From positions 16,667-80,666 of the forward strand of contig JAEXMK010000188.1 of NCBI GenBank assembly GCA_023444445.1: a DNA stretch of 64,000 nt, given 5' to 3'. Source of the stretch: Pseudomonadota bacterium (GTDB lineage: Bacteria > Pseudomonadota > Alphaproteobacteria > Rhizobiales > Rhizobiaceae). The position numbers were made by a program, and so were the translations under genes. Below, one piece after another: positions 36,473-46,222 of the stretch. How positions within the stretch are numbered: position 1 is the first letter of the stretch; every line of letters begins with the position of its first letter. The notes under the pieces are model-generated. The model was not told the origin of the DNA. It ran no database searches and saw only the letters and a list, made by a program, of their open reading frames with translations.

Positions 36473-36547
36473 TGGTGCTGCTAGAGAGATTTGAACTCTC
36501 GGCCTCTCCCTTACCAAGGGAGTGCTCTACCCCTGAGCTATAGCAGC
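36473..36547 (-). tRNA. tRNA-Thr (anticodon GGT)
   Basis: The minus strand folds as a complete tRNA: acceptor stem GCTGCTA/TAGCAGC, D arm AGCTCAGGGGTAGAGC, anticodon stem CTCCC/GGGAG around TTGGTAA (anticodon GGT), T arm GAGAGTTCAAATCTCTC, and an encoded CCA (36473-36475). It lies between flaC and murA; no integrase or attachment repeat is seen beside it. Confidence 0.95.
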
Positions 36548-36702
36548 ATCCGGTGCCGAAGCGTTTGCTTCAGCATCAAGCGTGGCGGCCTATTGCCATA
36601 GGTTTTTGACGAGCGCAAGTCGCAAAACGATATTCTTCATTCAGCGGGGCAAAAAAGCGTTGCCCCTGTTGAAAAATGCATTTTTCAGATATTGCTCATT
36701 CT

Positions 36703-36957
36703 ATGAACGAACATCATGACAAACAGGCACAGTCAGCGGTTTCCGCCGGCGCGTCCACGGAGGCAGCCGATGGCAAGCCGCAGGCGGGGCCGGGCGAAAA
36801 GGCGCGCCAGCGCGAGGCGGAGCGCAAGGCGCGGGCGGCCAAGAAACTGCGTGAAAATCTTTTGAAGCGCAAACAGCAGGTTCGTGCGCGCCGTGCCGGC
36901 GAAGAAGACGAGACGATTGGCCTGCCTGCCGCAAAAACGGACGAATCATCCTCATAG
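36703..36957 (+). CDS. Small basic hypothetical protein
   Basis: I do not recognise this 84-residue protein. It is very hydrophilic, with a helical Arg/Lys/Glu-rich stretch (EKARQREAERKARAAKKLRE, then NLLKRKQQVRARRAGEED). The ATG at 36703 and one at 36676 are both possible; neither has a good ribosome-binding site. It ends about 100 bp before murA and may be co-transcribed with it. Arg-rich sequence from GC-rich DNA can be spurious, so confidence is moderate. Confidence 0.55.
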   Translation: MNEHHDKQAQSAVSAGASTEAADGKPQAGPGEKARQREAERKARAAKKLRENLLKRKQQVRARRAGEEDETIGLPAAKTDESSS

Positions 36958-37059
36958 ACAATTCATCAGCATAAAATTGAAACGCCGCGGAAACTGGTCT
37001 AAGGACACGCCTTTCCGCAAGGCATGATAAGAAAGGCGGGCACAGGCCCGTAGGGACGC

Positions 37060-38352
37060 ATGGATCGCATCAGAATTACGGGTGGCAACAAACTCAACGG
37101 CATCATTCCCATCTCAGGCGCCAAAAACGCCGCCCTGCCGTTGATGATCGCATCGCTTCTGACCAGCGACACGCTGACGCTTGAAAACGTACCGCATCTG
37201 GCGGACGTTGAGCAGCTCATCCGCATTCTCGGCAATCACGGCGTCGATATCTCGGTTAACGGCCGCCGCGAAAGCCAGGGCGAAGCCTATTCCCGCACCG
37301 TGCATTTCACCTGCCGCACCATTGTCGATACGACAGCCCCCTATGAGCTGGTCTCCAAGATGCGCGCAAGCTTCTGGGTCATCGGTCCGTTGCTGGCGCG
37401 CGAAGGCCGCGCCCGCGTTTCCCTGCCCGGTGGCTGCGCCATCGGCACGCGCCCGGTCGACCTGTTCATCGAGGGCCTGCAGGCGCTCGGCGCGACGATG
37501 GAGATCGATGGCGGCTACATCAATGCCAGCGCTCCCAAGGGCGGTCTGATCGGCGCTGTCTACACCTTCCCGAAAGTTTCCGTCGGCGCGACGCATGTGA
37601 TGCTGATGGCCGCAAGCCTTGCCCGCGGCACCACCGTCATCCACAACGCCGCCCGCGAGCCGGAAGTGGTGGATCTCGCGCACTGCCTGATCGCCATGGG
37701 CGCGAAGATCGAAGGCGCCGGCACCTCCACCATCACCATCGAAGGCGTCACCTCGCTTTCCGGTGCACGCCACCGGGTGCTGCCTGATCGTATCGAGACC
37801 GGCACCTATGCCATGGCAGTCGCCATGGCCGGCGGTGACGTGGTGCTGGAAGGCACACGCGCATCGCTGCTGGACAATGCGCTCGACACGCTGCGGCTTG
37901 CCGGCGCGACAATCAGCGAGACGGAGACAGGCCTGCACGTCGTGCGCAACGGCAACGGCATCCAGCCGGTCGATATCGTCACGGAACCCTTCCCCGGCTT
38001 CCCTACCGACCTGCAGGCGCAGTTCATGGCGCTGATGACCCGTTCTCAGGGCGTCTCGCACATCACCGAAACCATCTTCGAAAACCGCTTCATGCATGTG
38101 CAGGAACTGGCCCGTCTCGGCGCCAAGATTTCCCTCTCCGGCCAGATGGCACGCATCGAAGGCGTTTCCCGCCTGAAGGGTGCACCCGTCATGGCGACCG
38201 ATCTGCGCGCTTCCGTGTCGCTGGTCATTGCCGGCCTGGTGGCGGAAGGCGAAACCATGGTTTCCCGCGTCTATCACCTTGATCGCGGTTTCGAGCGCCT
38301 CGAAGAGAAGCTCACGCGTTGCGGCGCGCTGGTCGAACGCGTCAGCGATTGA
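37060..38352 (+). CDS. murA: UDP-N-acetylglucosamine 1-carboxyvinyltransferase MurA
   Basis: MurA transfers enolpyruvate from PEP to UDP-GlcNAc, the first committed step of peptidoglycan synthesis. The 430-residue enzyme has the substrate-loop Lys in [10 protein letters not shown] (K22) and the active-site Cys126 in [15 protein letters not shown]; Cys at this position predicts fosfomycin sensitivity. Further blocks are [18 protein letters not shown] and [21 protein letters not shown] precedes the ATG. Confidence 0.97.
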   Translation: MDRIRITGGNKLNGIIPISGAKNAALPLMIASLLTSDTLTLENVPHLADVEQLIRILGNHGVDISVNGRRESQGEAYSRTVHFTCRTIVDTTAPYELVSKMRASFWVIGPLLAREGRARVSLPGGCAIGTRPVDLFIEGLQALGATMEIDGGYINASAPKGGLIGAVYTFPKVSVGATHVMLMAASLARGTTVIHNAAREPEVVDLAHCLIAMGAKIEGAGTSTITIEGVTSLSGARHRVLPDRIETGTYAMAVAMAGGDVVLEGTRASLLDNALDTLRLAGATISETETGLHVVRNGNGIQPVDIVTEPFPGFPTDLQAQFMALMTRSQGVSHITETIFENRFMHVQELARLGAKISLSGQMARIEGVSRLKGAPVMATDLRASVSLVIAGLVAEGETMVSRVYHLDRGFERLEEKLTRCGALVERVSD

Positions 38353-38465
38353 TCCTGTCTTCGCCGCTCATCCGTTTTCTACCCGTTGCAGAGTGAGCCC
38401 GGACTGCCTATTTCCAATGTAAGTCATGGAAATAGCGGTCCGCACCGCAGAAGAAGGAAAAAACG

Positions 38466-38906
38466 ATGAGCGGTCTGAAATTGCTGGCGCTGGATACTGA
38501 AGATCTCTCGATCATTTCGACACATATGCAGGACAGCGTCTTCAAGCTGAAGGATGTTGCCTTCGAGCCGAAGCACGGGCAGTTCACGCTGTCCGCCAAC
38601 CGTTTCGTTTGGGAAAGCACCACCAAAAAGAACCTGCCGCCAGAGCGCTGCCGCACAGTTGTTTTCCTGAAGCGCGTGTCCGCAGTGCGCTCTCAATCCA
38701 TCAACTTGGCCGACAGGGAGCAGGTGCTTTCGCTTCTGGCGATACGCTTCACACCGAACGGCGAAGGCCCTGATGGCCTTGTGGAACTGGCGCTTTCGGG
38801 TGGCGGCACCATCGCGCTTGACGTCGAATGCATCGAGGCGCAGCTAACCGATGTGAGCGGCGCTTGGGAAACCACGACCAAACCGCATCATCCCGACAGC
38901 GAATAA
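38466..38906 (+). CDS. DUF2948 family protein
   Basis: This 146-residue protein matches the alphaproteobacterial family I know as DUF2948 (LKLLALDTEDLSIISTHMQD, FTLSANRFVWE, LLAIRFTPNGEGPDGLVELA). It is soluble and beta-rich with no catalytic motif I can name. AAGGA precedes the ATG. The murA-DUF2948-hisD-UPF0262-phosphatase-infA-maf-yacG order is, as I recall, conserved in Rhizobiales, suggesting a housekeeping role. Confidence 0.85.
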   Translation: MSGLKLLALDTEDLSIISTHMQDSVFKLKDVAFEPKHGQFTLSANRFVWESTTKKNLPPERCRTVVFLKRVSAVRSQSINLADREQVLSLLAIRFTPNGEGPDGLVELALSGGGTIALDVECIEAQLTDVSGAWETTTKPHHPDSE

Positions 38907-39037
38907 GCGTCACGAGCCCTCGCAACGGTTGCCTTTCCTTGCCGTTTCGATTTATGCCACTTACCAGAGCCGCATTTTCGCGGGCAAGTTCGTGCACCTC
39001 GCGGGATCACCCGCGGGGACTATGAAAGGGTAATGGC

Positions 39038-40336
39038 GTGGCAATCTGGCTGGAGCGGGCATCGGCTGATTTCGAACAGAAATTCGCGGCCTTCCTGACA
39101 ACCAAGAGAGAAGTTTCCGAAGACGTCAATGCGACTGTTCGCGACATCATCAATGATGTCCGTGATCGCGGCGATGCGGCCCTTGCCCATTATTCCCAGA
39201 AATTCGACGGCATTGATTTTACCAAGGTTTCCATGCGGGTGACGGCGGATGAAATCGACGCCGCGTTCTTAATGGTCGATACAAACGTCATCCAGGCGCT
39301 CGAACTCGCGGCACGACGTATCGAAAAACACCATGCGCGGCAGATGCCGAAGGACGACATCTACGAGGACGATATCGGCGTGGGCCTCGGCTCGCGCTGG
39401 ACCGCCATCGAGGCCGTGGGTCTTTATGTGCCTGGCGGCACTGCGAGCTATCCAAGTTCGGTGCTGATGAACGCCGTACCGGCAAAGGTCGCCGGCGTGG
39501 AGCGTGTCGTCATGGTCGTTCCGGCCAATGGCGGTGCAGTCAATCCGGCGGTGCTGGCCGCCGCGCGTATTGCCGGTGTCGAGGAAATCTATCGTATCGG
39601 CGGCGCGCAGGCAGTCGCCGCACTTGCCTATGGAACGGAAACCATCGCGCCGGTCGCCAAGATCGTCGGCCCCGGCAATGCCTATGTGGCGGCCGCCAAG
39701 CGGCAGGTTTTCGGTACCGTCGGCATCGACATGATCGCCGGGCCTTCCGAAGTGCTTGTGATTGCCGACAAGGACAATGACCCCGACTGGCTGGCCGCCG
39801 ATCTTCTGGCTCAGGCGGAGCATGATCGCGGTGCGCAATCCATCCTGATCACCGACAATGCCGAACTCGGCAAGGCGGTGGAAGCAGCCGTCGAGCGGCA
39901 GCTGAAGCGCCTGTCTCGTTCCGAGACCGCGGCGGCGAGCTGGGCGGATTTCGGCGCGATCATTCTGGTCGAAAAACTGACGGACGCCATTCCGCTTGCC
40001 AATCGCATTGCCGCCGAGCATCTGGAGCTTGCCGTCGATGACCCAGATGCGCTGATGGCCCACATCCGAAATGCGGGGGCGATTTTCGTCGGACGTCATA
40101 CCCCGGAAGTGATCGGCGATTATGTCGGCGGTTCCAACCATGTTCTGCCGACGGCGCGCTCGGCCCGCTTTTCCTCCGGTCTTTCGGTGCTGGATTTCGT
40201 CAAGCGCACTTCGATACTGCGGCTCGGGCCTGAGCAGTTACGCCAGCTTGCACCGGCGGCGATCACTCTTGCCCACTCGGAGGGGCTGGACGCGCATGCG
40301 CGCTCGGTCGCCATTCGCCTCAACCCGGAAAGTTAA
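39038..40336 (+). CDS. hisD: Histidinol dehydrogenase HisD
   Basis: HisD carries out the last two NAD-dependent oxidations of histidine synthesis, from histidinol to histidine, using zinc. The 432 residues contain VGPGNAYVAAAKRQVFG, GIDMIAGPSEVLVIAD, the zinc-site region DLLAQAEHDRGAQSIL, IAAEHLEL and GGSNHVLPT. The start is GTG at 39038 with AAAGGG upstream. It is an isolated his gene here. Confidence 0.97.
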   Translation: MAIWLERASADFEQKFAAFLTTKREVSEDVNATVRDIINDVRDRGDAALAHYSQKFDGIDFTKVSMRVTADEIDAAFLMVDTNVIQALELAARRIEKHHARQMPKDDIYEDDIGVGLGSRWTAIEAVGLYVPGGTASYPSSVLMNAVPAKVAGVERVVMVVPANGGAVNPAVLAAARIAGVEEIYRIGGAQAVAALAYGTETIAPVAKIVGPGNAYVAAAKRQVFGTVGIDMIAGPSEVLVIADKDNDPDWLAADLLAQAEHDRGAQSILITDNAELGKAVEAAVERQLKRLSRSETAAASWADFGAIILVEKLTDAIPLANRIAAEHLELAVDDPDALMAHIRNAGAIFVGRHTPEVIGDYVGGSNHVLPTARSARFSSGLSVLDFVKRTSILRLGPEQLRQLAPAAITLAHSEGLDAHARSVAIRLNPES

Positions 40337-40339
40337 GCG

Positions 40340-40813
40340 ATGGCTTCAGGCGACTTCCGGCTCTGCGACGTGGTACTGGACGACAGCATCGGCCGGTCTA
40401 CACCCGATGTGGAGCACGAACGCGCCGTCGCCATTTTCGACCTGATCGAAGAAAACACCTTTGAGCCTGCCGGGCATGACGGCGGGCCCTACCGGCTGCA
40501 TATATCGCTCGTCGATTCCAAACTGGTCTTCTCGATCAAGACCGAAGACGATACCGATGTCTCCACCCATATCCTGTCGCTGACGCCGTTCCGCCGCATC
40601 ATCAAGGATTATTTCCTGATCTGCGAAAGCTATTACGAGGCGATCCGCTCGTCGACGCCAAGCCAGATCGAGGCGATCGACATGGGCCGGCGTGGTATTC
40701 ACAATGACGGTTCGCAGACGCTGATGGACCGGCTGTCCGGAAAGATAAAGGTGGATTTCGACACGGCGCGCCGCCTCTTCACCCTTGTCTGCGTGCTTTA
40801 TTGGCGGGGTTAG
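40340..40813 (+). CDS. UPF0262 family protein
   Basis: The 157-residue protein belongs to the alphaproteobacterial UPF0262 family ([52 protein letters not shown]). No function is known to me. It starts 3 bp after hisD and ends 2 bp before the phosphatase gene, so the three are probably co-translated. Confidence 0.88.
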   Translation: MASGDFRLCDVVLDDSIGRSTPDVEHERAVAIFDLIEENTFEPAGHDGGPYRLHISLVDSKLVFSIKTEDDTDVSTHILSLTPFRRIIKDYFLICESYYEAIRSSTPSQIEAIDMGRRGIHNDGSQTLMDRLSGKIKVDFDTARRLFTLVCVLYWRG

Positions 40814-40815
40814 AG

Positions 40816-41304
40816 ATGAGCGATCCTGCCGCAGCACCGAATGAAGGGCGAGCGCCGAAATCGGTTCTTTTCATGTGCGGCATGAATTCCATCCGATCCC
40901 CCATGGCCGAGGTGATTGCCAAACGACTGGTGGCGCCTGGCATCTACATTCAGTCGGCCGGTGTGCGGGCGGGCGAGCGCGACCCTTTTGTCGATGCGGT
41001 GCTGGAGGAGCAGGGCTTTTCGCTCGGCAAACATAAACCGCGCACTCTGGACGAGATCGAGGATGATTTTTTCGATCTAATCATTACATTAACACCAGAA
41101 GCGCATCACGCCGCACTGGAACTGACGCGCTCGAACTCTCTCGATGTGGTCTATTGGCCCACCATGGATCCGACGGTGACGACGGGCACGCGGGAGCAAA
41201 TTCTCGACGCCTATCGCGAGGTGCGGGATCATCTTGCAAAACTGATCGCCGAGCGCCTGCCAAAGCGGCAGCAGCCGGTGGCGGATACGCTTTCAAAAGA
41301 CTGA
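40816..41304 (+). CDS. Low-molecular-weight protein-tyrosine-phosphatase-like protein
   Basis: The protein has the P-loop CGMNSIRSP (C21 to R27, the C-X5-R pattern) and an acidic loop [10 protein letters not shown] near residues 117-126, typical of low-molecular-weight phosphatases and related arsenate reductases. I start at the ATG at 40816 (162 residues), 2 bp after the UPF0262 stop; a TTG at 40801 would add five residues. The physiological substrate is unknown. Confidence 0.85.
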   Translation: MSDPAAAPNEGRAPKSVLFMCGMNSIRSPMAEVIAKRLVAPGIYIQSAGVRAGERDPFVDAVLEEQGFSLGKHKPRTLDEIEDDFFDLIITLTPEAHHAALELTRSNSLDVVYWPTMDPTVTTGTREQILDAYREVRDHLAKLIAERLPKRQQPVADTLSKD

Positions 41305-41321
41305 AAACGGCCTCGGCCTCT

Positions 41322-41356
41322 GAAAATCGATCGCGATTTTCGCGCCGATGCTTTAG
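41322..41356. repeat. Hairpin-plus-tail intergenic repeat
   Basis: GAAAATCG (41322-41329) and CGATTTTC (41334-41341) form a perfect 8-bp stem with a 4-base loop, followed by GCGCCGATGCTTTAG. The same tail ends the degenerate copy at 3609-3642. I recall it as a widespread Agrobacterium/Rhizobium intergenic repeat. Here it separates the phosphatase gene from infA. Confidence 0.5.
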
Positions 41357-41447
41357 AGGTTCACAAATGTGCCGGGATTGTGTAGTTTCCGCGCAATTTT
41401 CCCGGACAGGACACGTCCGGCACTATCAACAGGAAGAAAACCCTTAC

Positions 41448-41666
41448 ATGACAAAAGAAGAAGTCCTTGAATTCCCGGGCATCGTAACCGAATTGCTGCC
41501 GAACGCAACGTTCCGCGTGAAGCTTGAGAACGAGCACGAAATCATCGCCCACACGGCGGGCCGCATGCGCAAGAACCGTATCCGCGTTTTGGCGGGCGAC
41601 AAGGTGCTGGTCGAAATGACGCCTTACGACCTGACCAAGGGCCGCATCACCTATCGCTTCAAGTAA
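41448..41666 (+). CDS. infA: Translation initiation factor IF-1
   Basis: IF-1 binds the ribosomal A site during initiation. The 72-residue OB-fold protein reads [19 protein letters not shown] at its start and has [20 protein letters not shown] and [25 protein letters not shown] precedes the ATG at 41448. Maf follows 33 bp downstream. Confidence 0.97.
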   Translation: MTKEEVLEFPGIVTELLPNATFRVKLENEHEIIAHTAGRMRKNRIRVLAGDKVLVEMTPYDLTKGRITYRFK

Positions 41667-41699
41667 TCCACGTTCCGCAACGGACGGCCGGGCCGCGCA

Positions 41700-42323
41700 A
41701 TGACCAATTCAAAACAAAAGCTCGTTCTGGCATCCGGTTCGCCGCGGCGTCTGGAACTGCTGCATCAGATCGGTATCGAACCGGCGCGTCTGATGCCGAT
41801 GGATATTGACGAGACACCCGCAAAGCTCGAGCATCCGCGCACGCTCTGCCGCCGTCTGTCACTGCAGAAGGCGGAAGCCGCGCAGGCGGCGCTGAAGGGC
41901 GAGCTGGCGTGGAAAGACGCCTATGTTCTGGGCTCCGATACCGTGGTCGCCGTTGGCCGCCGCATCGTCGGCAAGGCGGAATATACGGAAGAGGCCTCAG
42001 CGGCGCTGCATCTCCTCTCGGGGCGCAGTCATTGGGTCTATACCGGCATCTGCCTCGTGACCCCTGGCGGCAAAATCCGCCAGAAGGTGGCGGAGACCAA
42101 GGTGCGTTTCAAGCGCCTCTCCACGCGCGAGATCGATGCTTACATCGCGTCTGGCCAATGGCGTGGCAAGGCGGGAGCCTATGGCATTCAGGGTATTGCC
42201 GGCGCATTCGTGCAGAAGCTGACCGGTTCCTACACCAATGTTGTCGGACTGCCGCTCTATGAGACCATGTCGCTTCTTTCCGGTGAAGGGTTCGAGGTGA
42301 CTTCGGGCTGGCTCGAAGGATAG
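41700..42323 (+). CDS. maf: Maf-family nucleotide pyrophosphatase
   Basis: Maf proteins hydrolyse non-canonical nucleoside triphosphates and were linked to septum control. The 207-residue protein has the N-terminal LVLASGSPRRLELLHQIGI, the central VLGSDTVVAVGRRIVGK and GKAGAYGIQGIAGAFVQKL, all diagnostic. Subfamily (dTTP- or m7GTP-type) cannot be set with certainty by eye. It overlaps no neighbour and precedes yacG by 3 bp. Confidence 0.94.
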   Translation: MTNSKQKLVLASGSPRRLELLHQIGIEPARLMPMDIDETPAKLEHPRTLCRRLSLQKAEAAQAALKGELAWKDAYVLGSDTVVAVGRRIVGKAEYTEEASAALHLLSGRSHWVYTGICLVTPGGKIRQKVAETKVRFKRLSTREIDAYIASGQWRGKAGAYGIQGIAGAFVQKLTGSYTNVVGLPLYETMSLLSGEGFEVTSGWLEG

Positions 42324-42326
42324 GCC

Positions 42327-42551
42327 ATGGCAAAATCTCCCGAAGGCGTCGGAAAAGTCACGCCGCTTCGCAAAACCCAGCCATGTCCGGAATGTGGCCG
42401 GCCGTCGACGCGTGAGGACTATCCCTTCTGTTCGGATCGCTGCCGCTCGCTCGATCTTGCCCGCTGGCTGAACGGCTCCTACGCCATTCCCGTTGCGGAC
42501 GATGAAAGCAGCGCCGGCGGACAGGACGGCGGCAAGAACAACTCCGAATGA
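42327..42551 (+). CDS. yacG: Zinc-binding DNA gyrase inhibitor YacG
   Basis: YacG is a small zinc protein that binds GyrB and inhibits gyrase. The 74 residues hold the four zinc Cys as CPEC (about 20-23) and CSDRC (about 36-40), followed by the family block [19 protein letters not shown] precedes the ATG. The order infA-maf-yacG is usual in Rhizobiales. Confidence 0.95.
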   Translation: MAKSPEGVGKVTPLRKTQPCPECGRPSTREDYPFCSDRCRSLDLARWLNGSYAIPVADDESSAGGQDGGKNNSE

Positions 42552-42700
42552 GAACCTGCACCGCCGAAAACTTCGGCAGTGAATTGCATAAGATTTTCAG
42601 AGCCACCGCTCACACCACATATTCGCCGGGTTTCCGACAGCCCGAAAAACCATATGAGAACCGGCTGACGCTTTTTCCGCCAGCCCTTTAAGGTCTTGCG

Positions 42701-43534
42701 ATGGACGCAGGCTTGCAAAAGAGAGTGAGCCATGGCGCGCTGCTGTTTGCGGTGCTGGCCGTTTGCCTTGCCATAGGCGCGACGGTGCTGCTGGCCAACG
42801 ACAAGAAGCACCTTAAAAGCCTGCTGGCCTATCTCAATCTGGCGCCCGCCATACAGTCCACCACGCCACCGAAGATGAAGCCCGTCAAGCGGCAGAAACT
42901 CGCCGTCCAAAAAGTCTTTCTGCCGCCGCATCTGCTGAAGGTCGAGCAAGTGGGCGACAGAGCATCTTTCGCCCGCGATTTCGTTGTTTCCGGCAACGAG
43001 CTTTGCGACCGCTTTACCGCCGCAGGTTTCTCCAACCCGCGGGGCTGGCACGCAAGCCCGGTCAAAATCCGCAGTTTCGAATGCATGGCCGATCTTGCGG
43101 CGGGAAACGCATCAAACCCGGTCGAACGGGCATCGCTCTTTCTTGAAATCAGGGGCGAAGCCTCGGGAGAAATTCGCTCCATCAGGATAAAGGCCGTTGC
43201 GCCCGAGACACCGGACGGGGCGACCGTTCTGACGAAGCTCGATGAAGCACTCACCATGATTATCGGACAGACACGCTGGGCCGATCTAGCGGACATGCTG
43301 GAGCCGGCACGTCGGATGCAGCCCTATCAGGCACAACATTTCGGTATTTCGGTTTCCATAAAAGCGGAACCGACGGCGTCGCATCGCCTGAACGTGATTT
43401 TGCTTGCAAGCGAACAATCGCCGGGGGTGAAGCTGACACGCAGCTTCTTTGACCGGGATGACTGGCTTAGCTCAGCCGCTCCACTGGATCGGCCGGCGCT
43501 CTATCCTTCCGTCAATAAAGACCGTGTCCGGTGA
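42701..43534 (+). CDS. Membrane-anchored hypothetical protein
   Basis: I do not recognise the family. The 277-residue protein has one N-terminal membrane segment (about 12-32, LLFAVLAVCLAIGATVLLAN) and a presumed periplasmic domain with three Cys (FVVSGNELCDRFTAAGF and FECMADL among them), a conserved-looking FSNPRGWHASPVK block and a C-terminal beta/alpha region. AAGG precedes the ATG. It is convergent with galE, 12 bp away. A cell-envelope role is a guess from its anchor and the galE neighbour. Confidence 0.75.
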   Translation: MDAGLQKRVSHGALLFAVLAVCLAIGATVLLANDKKHLKSLLAYLNLAPAIQSTTPPKMKPVKRQKLAVQKVFLPPHLLKVEQVGDRASFARDFVVSGNELCDRFTAAGFSNPRGWHASPVKIRSFECMADLAAGNASNPVERASLFLEIRGEASGEIRSIRIKAVAPETPDGATVLTKLDEALTMIIGQTRWADLADMLEPARRMQPYQAQHFGISVSIKAEPTASHRLNVILLASEQSPGVKLTRSFFDRDDWLSSAAPLDRPALYPSVNKDRVR

Positions 43535-43546
43535 GGCAAAGGCCGC

Positions 43547-44578
43547 TCAGCCTATCGCTGCCAGCTTGCGCCGCACCGGCGGAATCCTGTCGCTTTGATG
43601 GCCCTGACGCTTGGCCTCCCACTGAAGTGCTGTGCGAACAATTGTCGCCAGATCGTTGAAGCGGGGACGCCAGCCCAGTTCCGACTGGATACGCGACGAA
43701 TCCGCCACCATGGCCGCGATGTCGCCCGGACGGCGCGGACAATGGATGATCGGAAAATCGCGTCCCGATTCCCGCTGCACGGCCTGCAGGACGTCCAGAA
43801 CCGAATAACCAACGCCATAACCGCAATTGAGTGTGCGGGTGCCACCACCAGCGCGCAGATGCGCCATGGCGAGCATATGGGCGTCGATCAGGTCGCTGAC
43901 ATGAATATAGTCGCGGACGCCGGTGCCATCGGCGGTCGGGTAATCGGTTCCGTAAACTTCCAATTGGCCGCGGCGACCGGTTGCGGCTTCACAGGCGACT
44001 TTGATGAGGTTTGCCACGCCCGTGGGGGAAGGCCCGGCGCGGCCCTGCGGGTCGGCTCCGGCTACGTTGAAATAACGCAGTGCCACATAGTTGAAATCAT
44101 GCGCCTTGACGACATCACGCAGCATGATCTCGGAAGCGAGTTTCGATAGGCCGTAAGGGTTCTCAGGGCTCAGGACCGCTGTCTCCGGAACCGGGCCGTC
44201 GAAGGGCTGGTTTCCATAGACGGCGGCTGTCGAGGAGAAGATGAAATTGCGGATGCCATGGGCAACCGCCGCAGCGACGAGGGCGCGGGTCGTGCCCGTA
44301 TTGTTTTCGTAATATTCGAGTGGCTGGCTGATCGATTCAGGAACGCTGACTGAGCCTGCGAAGTGGAAGATGGTCTCGATCTGGTTTTCTTCGAAAATCT
44401 GGTCCAGCAGGGCGCGGTCCGCCACGTCGCCCAGATAAAAACGCGCCGCTGGCGCAACAGCCCAGCGCGACCCCGTCGAAAGCCGGTCGACAACAACGAC
44501 CTCTTCCCCGGCATCGAGCAAAGCCCACACCATGTGGCTTCCTATATAACCGGCCCCACCCGTGACCAGAACAGCCAT
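43547..44578 (-). CDS. galE: UDP-glucose 4-epimerase GalE/ExoB
   Basis: The enzyme interconverts UDP-glucose and UDP-galactose; the rhizobial copy called exoB supplies UDP-galactose for exopolysaccharide and LPS. The 343 residues have the NAD-binding VTGGAGYIGSHM (6-17), the catalytic Ser region FSSTAAVYG, the YxxxK pair in NPYGLSKLASE, and GVRDYIHVSDLIDAH. AGGGAAG precedes the ATG. Confidence 0.94.
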   Translation of the reverse strand: MAVLVTGGAGYIGSHMVWALLDAGEEVVVVDRLSTGSRWAVAPAARFYLGDVADRALLDQIFEENQIETIFHFAGSVSVPESISQPLEYYENNTGTTRALVAAAVAHGIRNFIFSSTAAVYGNQPFDGPVPETAVLSPENPYGLSKLASEIMLRDVVKAHDFNYVALRYFNVAGADPQGRAGPSPTGVANLIKVACEAATGRRGQLEVYGTDYPTADGTGVRDYIHVSDLIDAHMLAMAHLRAGGGTRTLNCGYGVGYSVLDVLQAVQRESGRDFPIIHCPRRPGDIAAMVADSSRIQSELGWRPRFNDLATIVRTALQWEAKRQGHQSDRIPPVRRKLAAIG

Positions 44579-44907
44579 GACAATACTTCCCTGTTTGCTT
44601 TTCTTGAGCCTATCAAAGCCAATAATTCTTCATCATTGATTACTTGCACAGCGAATATACAACCGAGCGCCCGCCCCATTAAAAAGGTGGCTTACGATTG
44701 GTTAGCGCAATGAGTTTCTTTTTAGTGATTAGATGAAAATGTTCTCATAAATGGAACAAGGAGCGAATACCACAGAAAAAGCCCCACGTCGATGGTTACG
44801 CCGTGGGGTTGCAGTTATAGGTCTTCGCTGTGATTTTGTTGCCGATTTCCCTACCGCAGCGCGATGCCCTGCCCTGCAGGGGACACCGTTGTCAGGAAGA
44901 TCGAGGC
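44579..44907. other. galE promoter region and aminotransferase 3' region
   Basis: This 329-bp gap contains the aminotransferase terminator (44775-44810) and an AT-rich part (44579-44760) that should hold the galE promoter. I cannot fix a -35/-10 pair with confidence. No gene is supported. Confidence 0.6.
44775..44810 (-). terminator. Rho-independent terminator of the aminotransferase gene
   Basis: On the minus strand CCCCACG and CGTGGGG form a 7-bp stem with a 13-base loop, followed by CTTTTT. It lies 100 bp after the aminotransferase stop. Confidence 0.8.
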
Positions 44908-46074
44908 TCACCTGCCGAGAATGTAGGATGCCAGCCGATCGGCCGCATCTTCTATCTGCCTGGGGTTGCGCAGGAAGCAGGCGCGCAGGAACAGTTCGCC
45001 GCCCGGGCCGAAAGCGGTACCGGGCGCTAGGCCGACGCCGGTCTTGTCGACGACATCGAGCGCCGTGGCGCGGCTGTCCGTGACGCCGTCGATCTTGAGG
45101 AAAGCGTAAAGGGCGCCATCCGGCTTCAAGGTTTCCACACGGTTCGTGGCTATCAGCGCGTCGCAAAGAATGTCGCGAGAGGTCAAGGCACGGTCGTAGT
45201 TCTCGCGGATGAAACCATCGCCATGGTCGAGCGCGGCAACAGCACCGCGCTGCATGAATTGCGCCACGCCTGACGTGGAATATTGAATGAGGTTTTCGAT
45301 CACCTGACCGATGGCGGGCGGCGCAACAAGCCAGCCGACGCGCCAGCCGGTCATGGACCAGTTCTTCGAGAAGGAATTGGCAAAGACGATCTTGTCGTCC
45401 GGCTCCATCACGTCGAGGAAGGACGGCGCGCGGCTGCCGGCATAGTGGTAGAGTGCATAGATTTCGTCAGCGACGATCCACAGATCGTGTTTGCGGGCGA
45501 GCGCCAGAACGTCACGGAGGTTGTCGCGTGTTGCCGTCCATCCCGTGGGGTTGGAGGGCGTGTTGATGAAAAGCGCCTTCGTCTTGCCGGTGATCGCGCT
45601 TTCCAACCTGTCGATATCCAGATCCCAGCGGCCATCGCGGAAATCGATACCGACCGGAACCGCCTTCGCGCCGGCCACGCCAATGGCGGCAACGATATTG
45701 GGCCAGGTGGGTGAGAGATACACCATCTCGTCGCCCGGCGAGGTGAGCGCCTGCACGGCAAGCACGATCGCCTGCATACCGGAGCCGGTAGCATAGAAAT
45801 GCTCCAGCGGCAGCGACGCCGCGAAATGGCGCTCGTAATAACGGCTCAGCGCCTGCCGCAGTTCGGGAATGCCACGCTGCCAGGTATAAAAAGTTTCGCC
45901 GTTGTTCAAGCCGTCAATGGCCGCCTGATTAATGAAATCGGGGCTTGGCAGATCGCCTTCGCCAACCCAGAGCGGCAGCAGGTTGTCCCGGCCGCGGGCA
46001 TAGTTCACGACTTCGACGATACCGCTCTCGGGAGCCGCCAGAGAGCGCGCACTCAGACTGTTCAAAACCGACAT
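44908..46074 (-). CDS. Class I/II pyridoxal-phosphate aminotransferase
   Basis: The 388-residue enzyme has the fold-type I signatures: YLSPTWPNI, NTPSNPTGW (substrate/PLP site), IVADEIYALYHY and the PLP Lys in NSFSKNWSMTGWRVGWLVAP. The family covers aspartate and aromatic aminotransferases; the exact substrate cannot be read from sequence. I start at 46074 because GGAG lies just upstream and the longer frame adds a poor N-terminus. It is monocistronic with its own terminator. Confidence 0.88.
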   Translation of the reverse strand: MSVLNSLSARSLAAPESGIVEVVNYARGRDNLLPLWVGEGDLPSPDFINQAAIDGLNNGETFYTWQRGIPELRQALSRYYERHFAASLPLEHFYATGSGMQAIVLAVQALTSPGDEMVYLSPTWPNIVAAIGVAGAKAVPVGIDFRDGRWDLDIDRLESAITGKTKALFINTPSNPTGWTATRDNLRDVLALARKHDLWIVADEIYALYHYAGSRAPSFLDVMEPDDKIVFANSFSKNWSMTGWRVGWLVAPPAIGQVIENLIQYSTSGVAQFMQRGAVAALDHGDGFIRENYDRALTSRDILCDALIATNRVETLKPDGALYAFLKIDGVTDSRATALDVVDKTGVGLAPGTAFGPGGELFLRACFLRNPRQIEDAADRLASYILGR

Positions 46075-46222
46075 TAAAGACACTCCATTTCGTGCCTTCT
46101 TATCGCATCGCATCCGCCATGTGCATGATAATCCGTGAGGCGATCATGGATTTTCTTTATGGATCATCCCGTCAGGAGATCGCCGGCCGCACGGGCCGGC
46201 GGTTAAACGAGATATATCTGGC

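Noticed and set aside
36473-36547. tRNA-Thr as an integration site for a genomic island
   Set aside because: No integrase, no direct repeat of the tRNA 3' end and no compositional change were seen. The following genes are core housekeeping genes.
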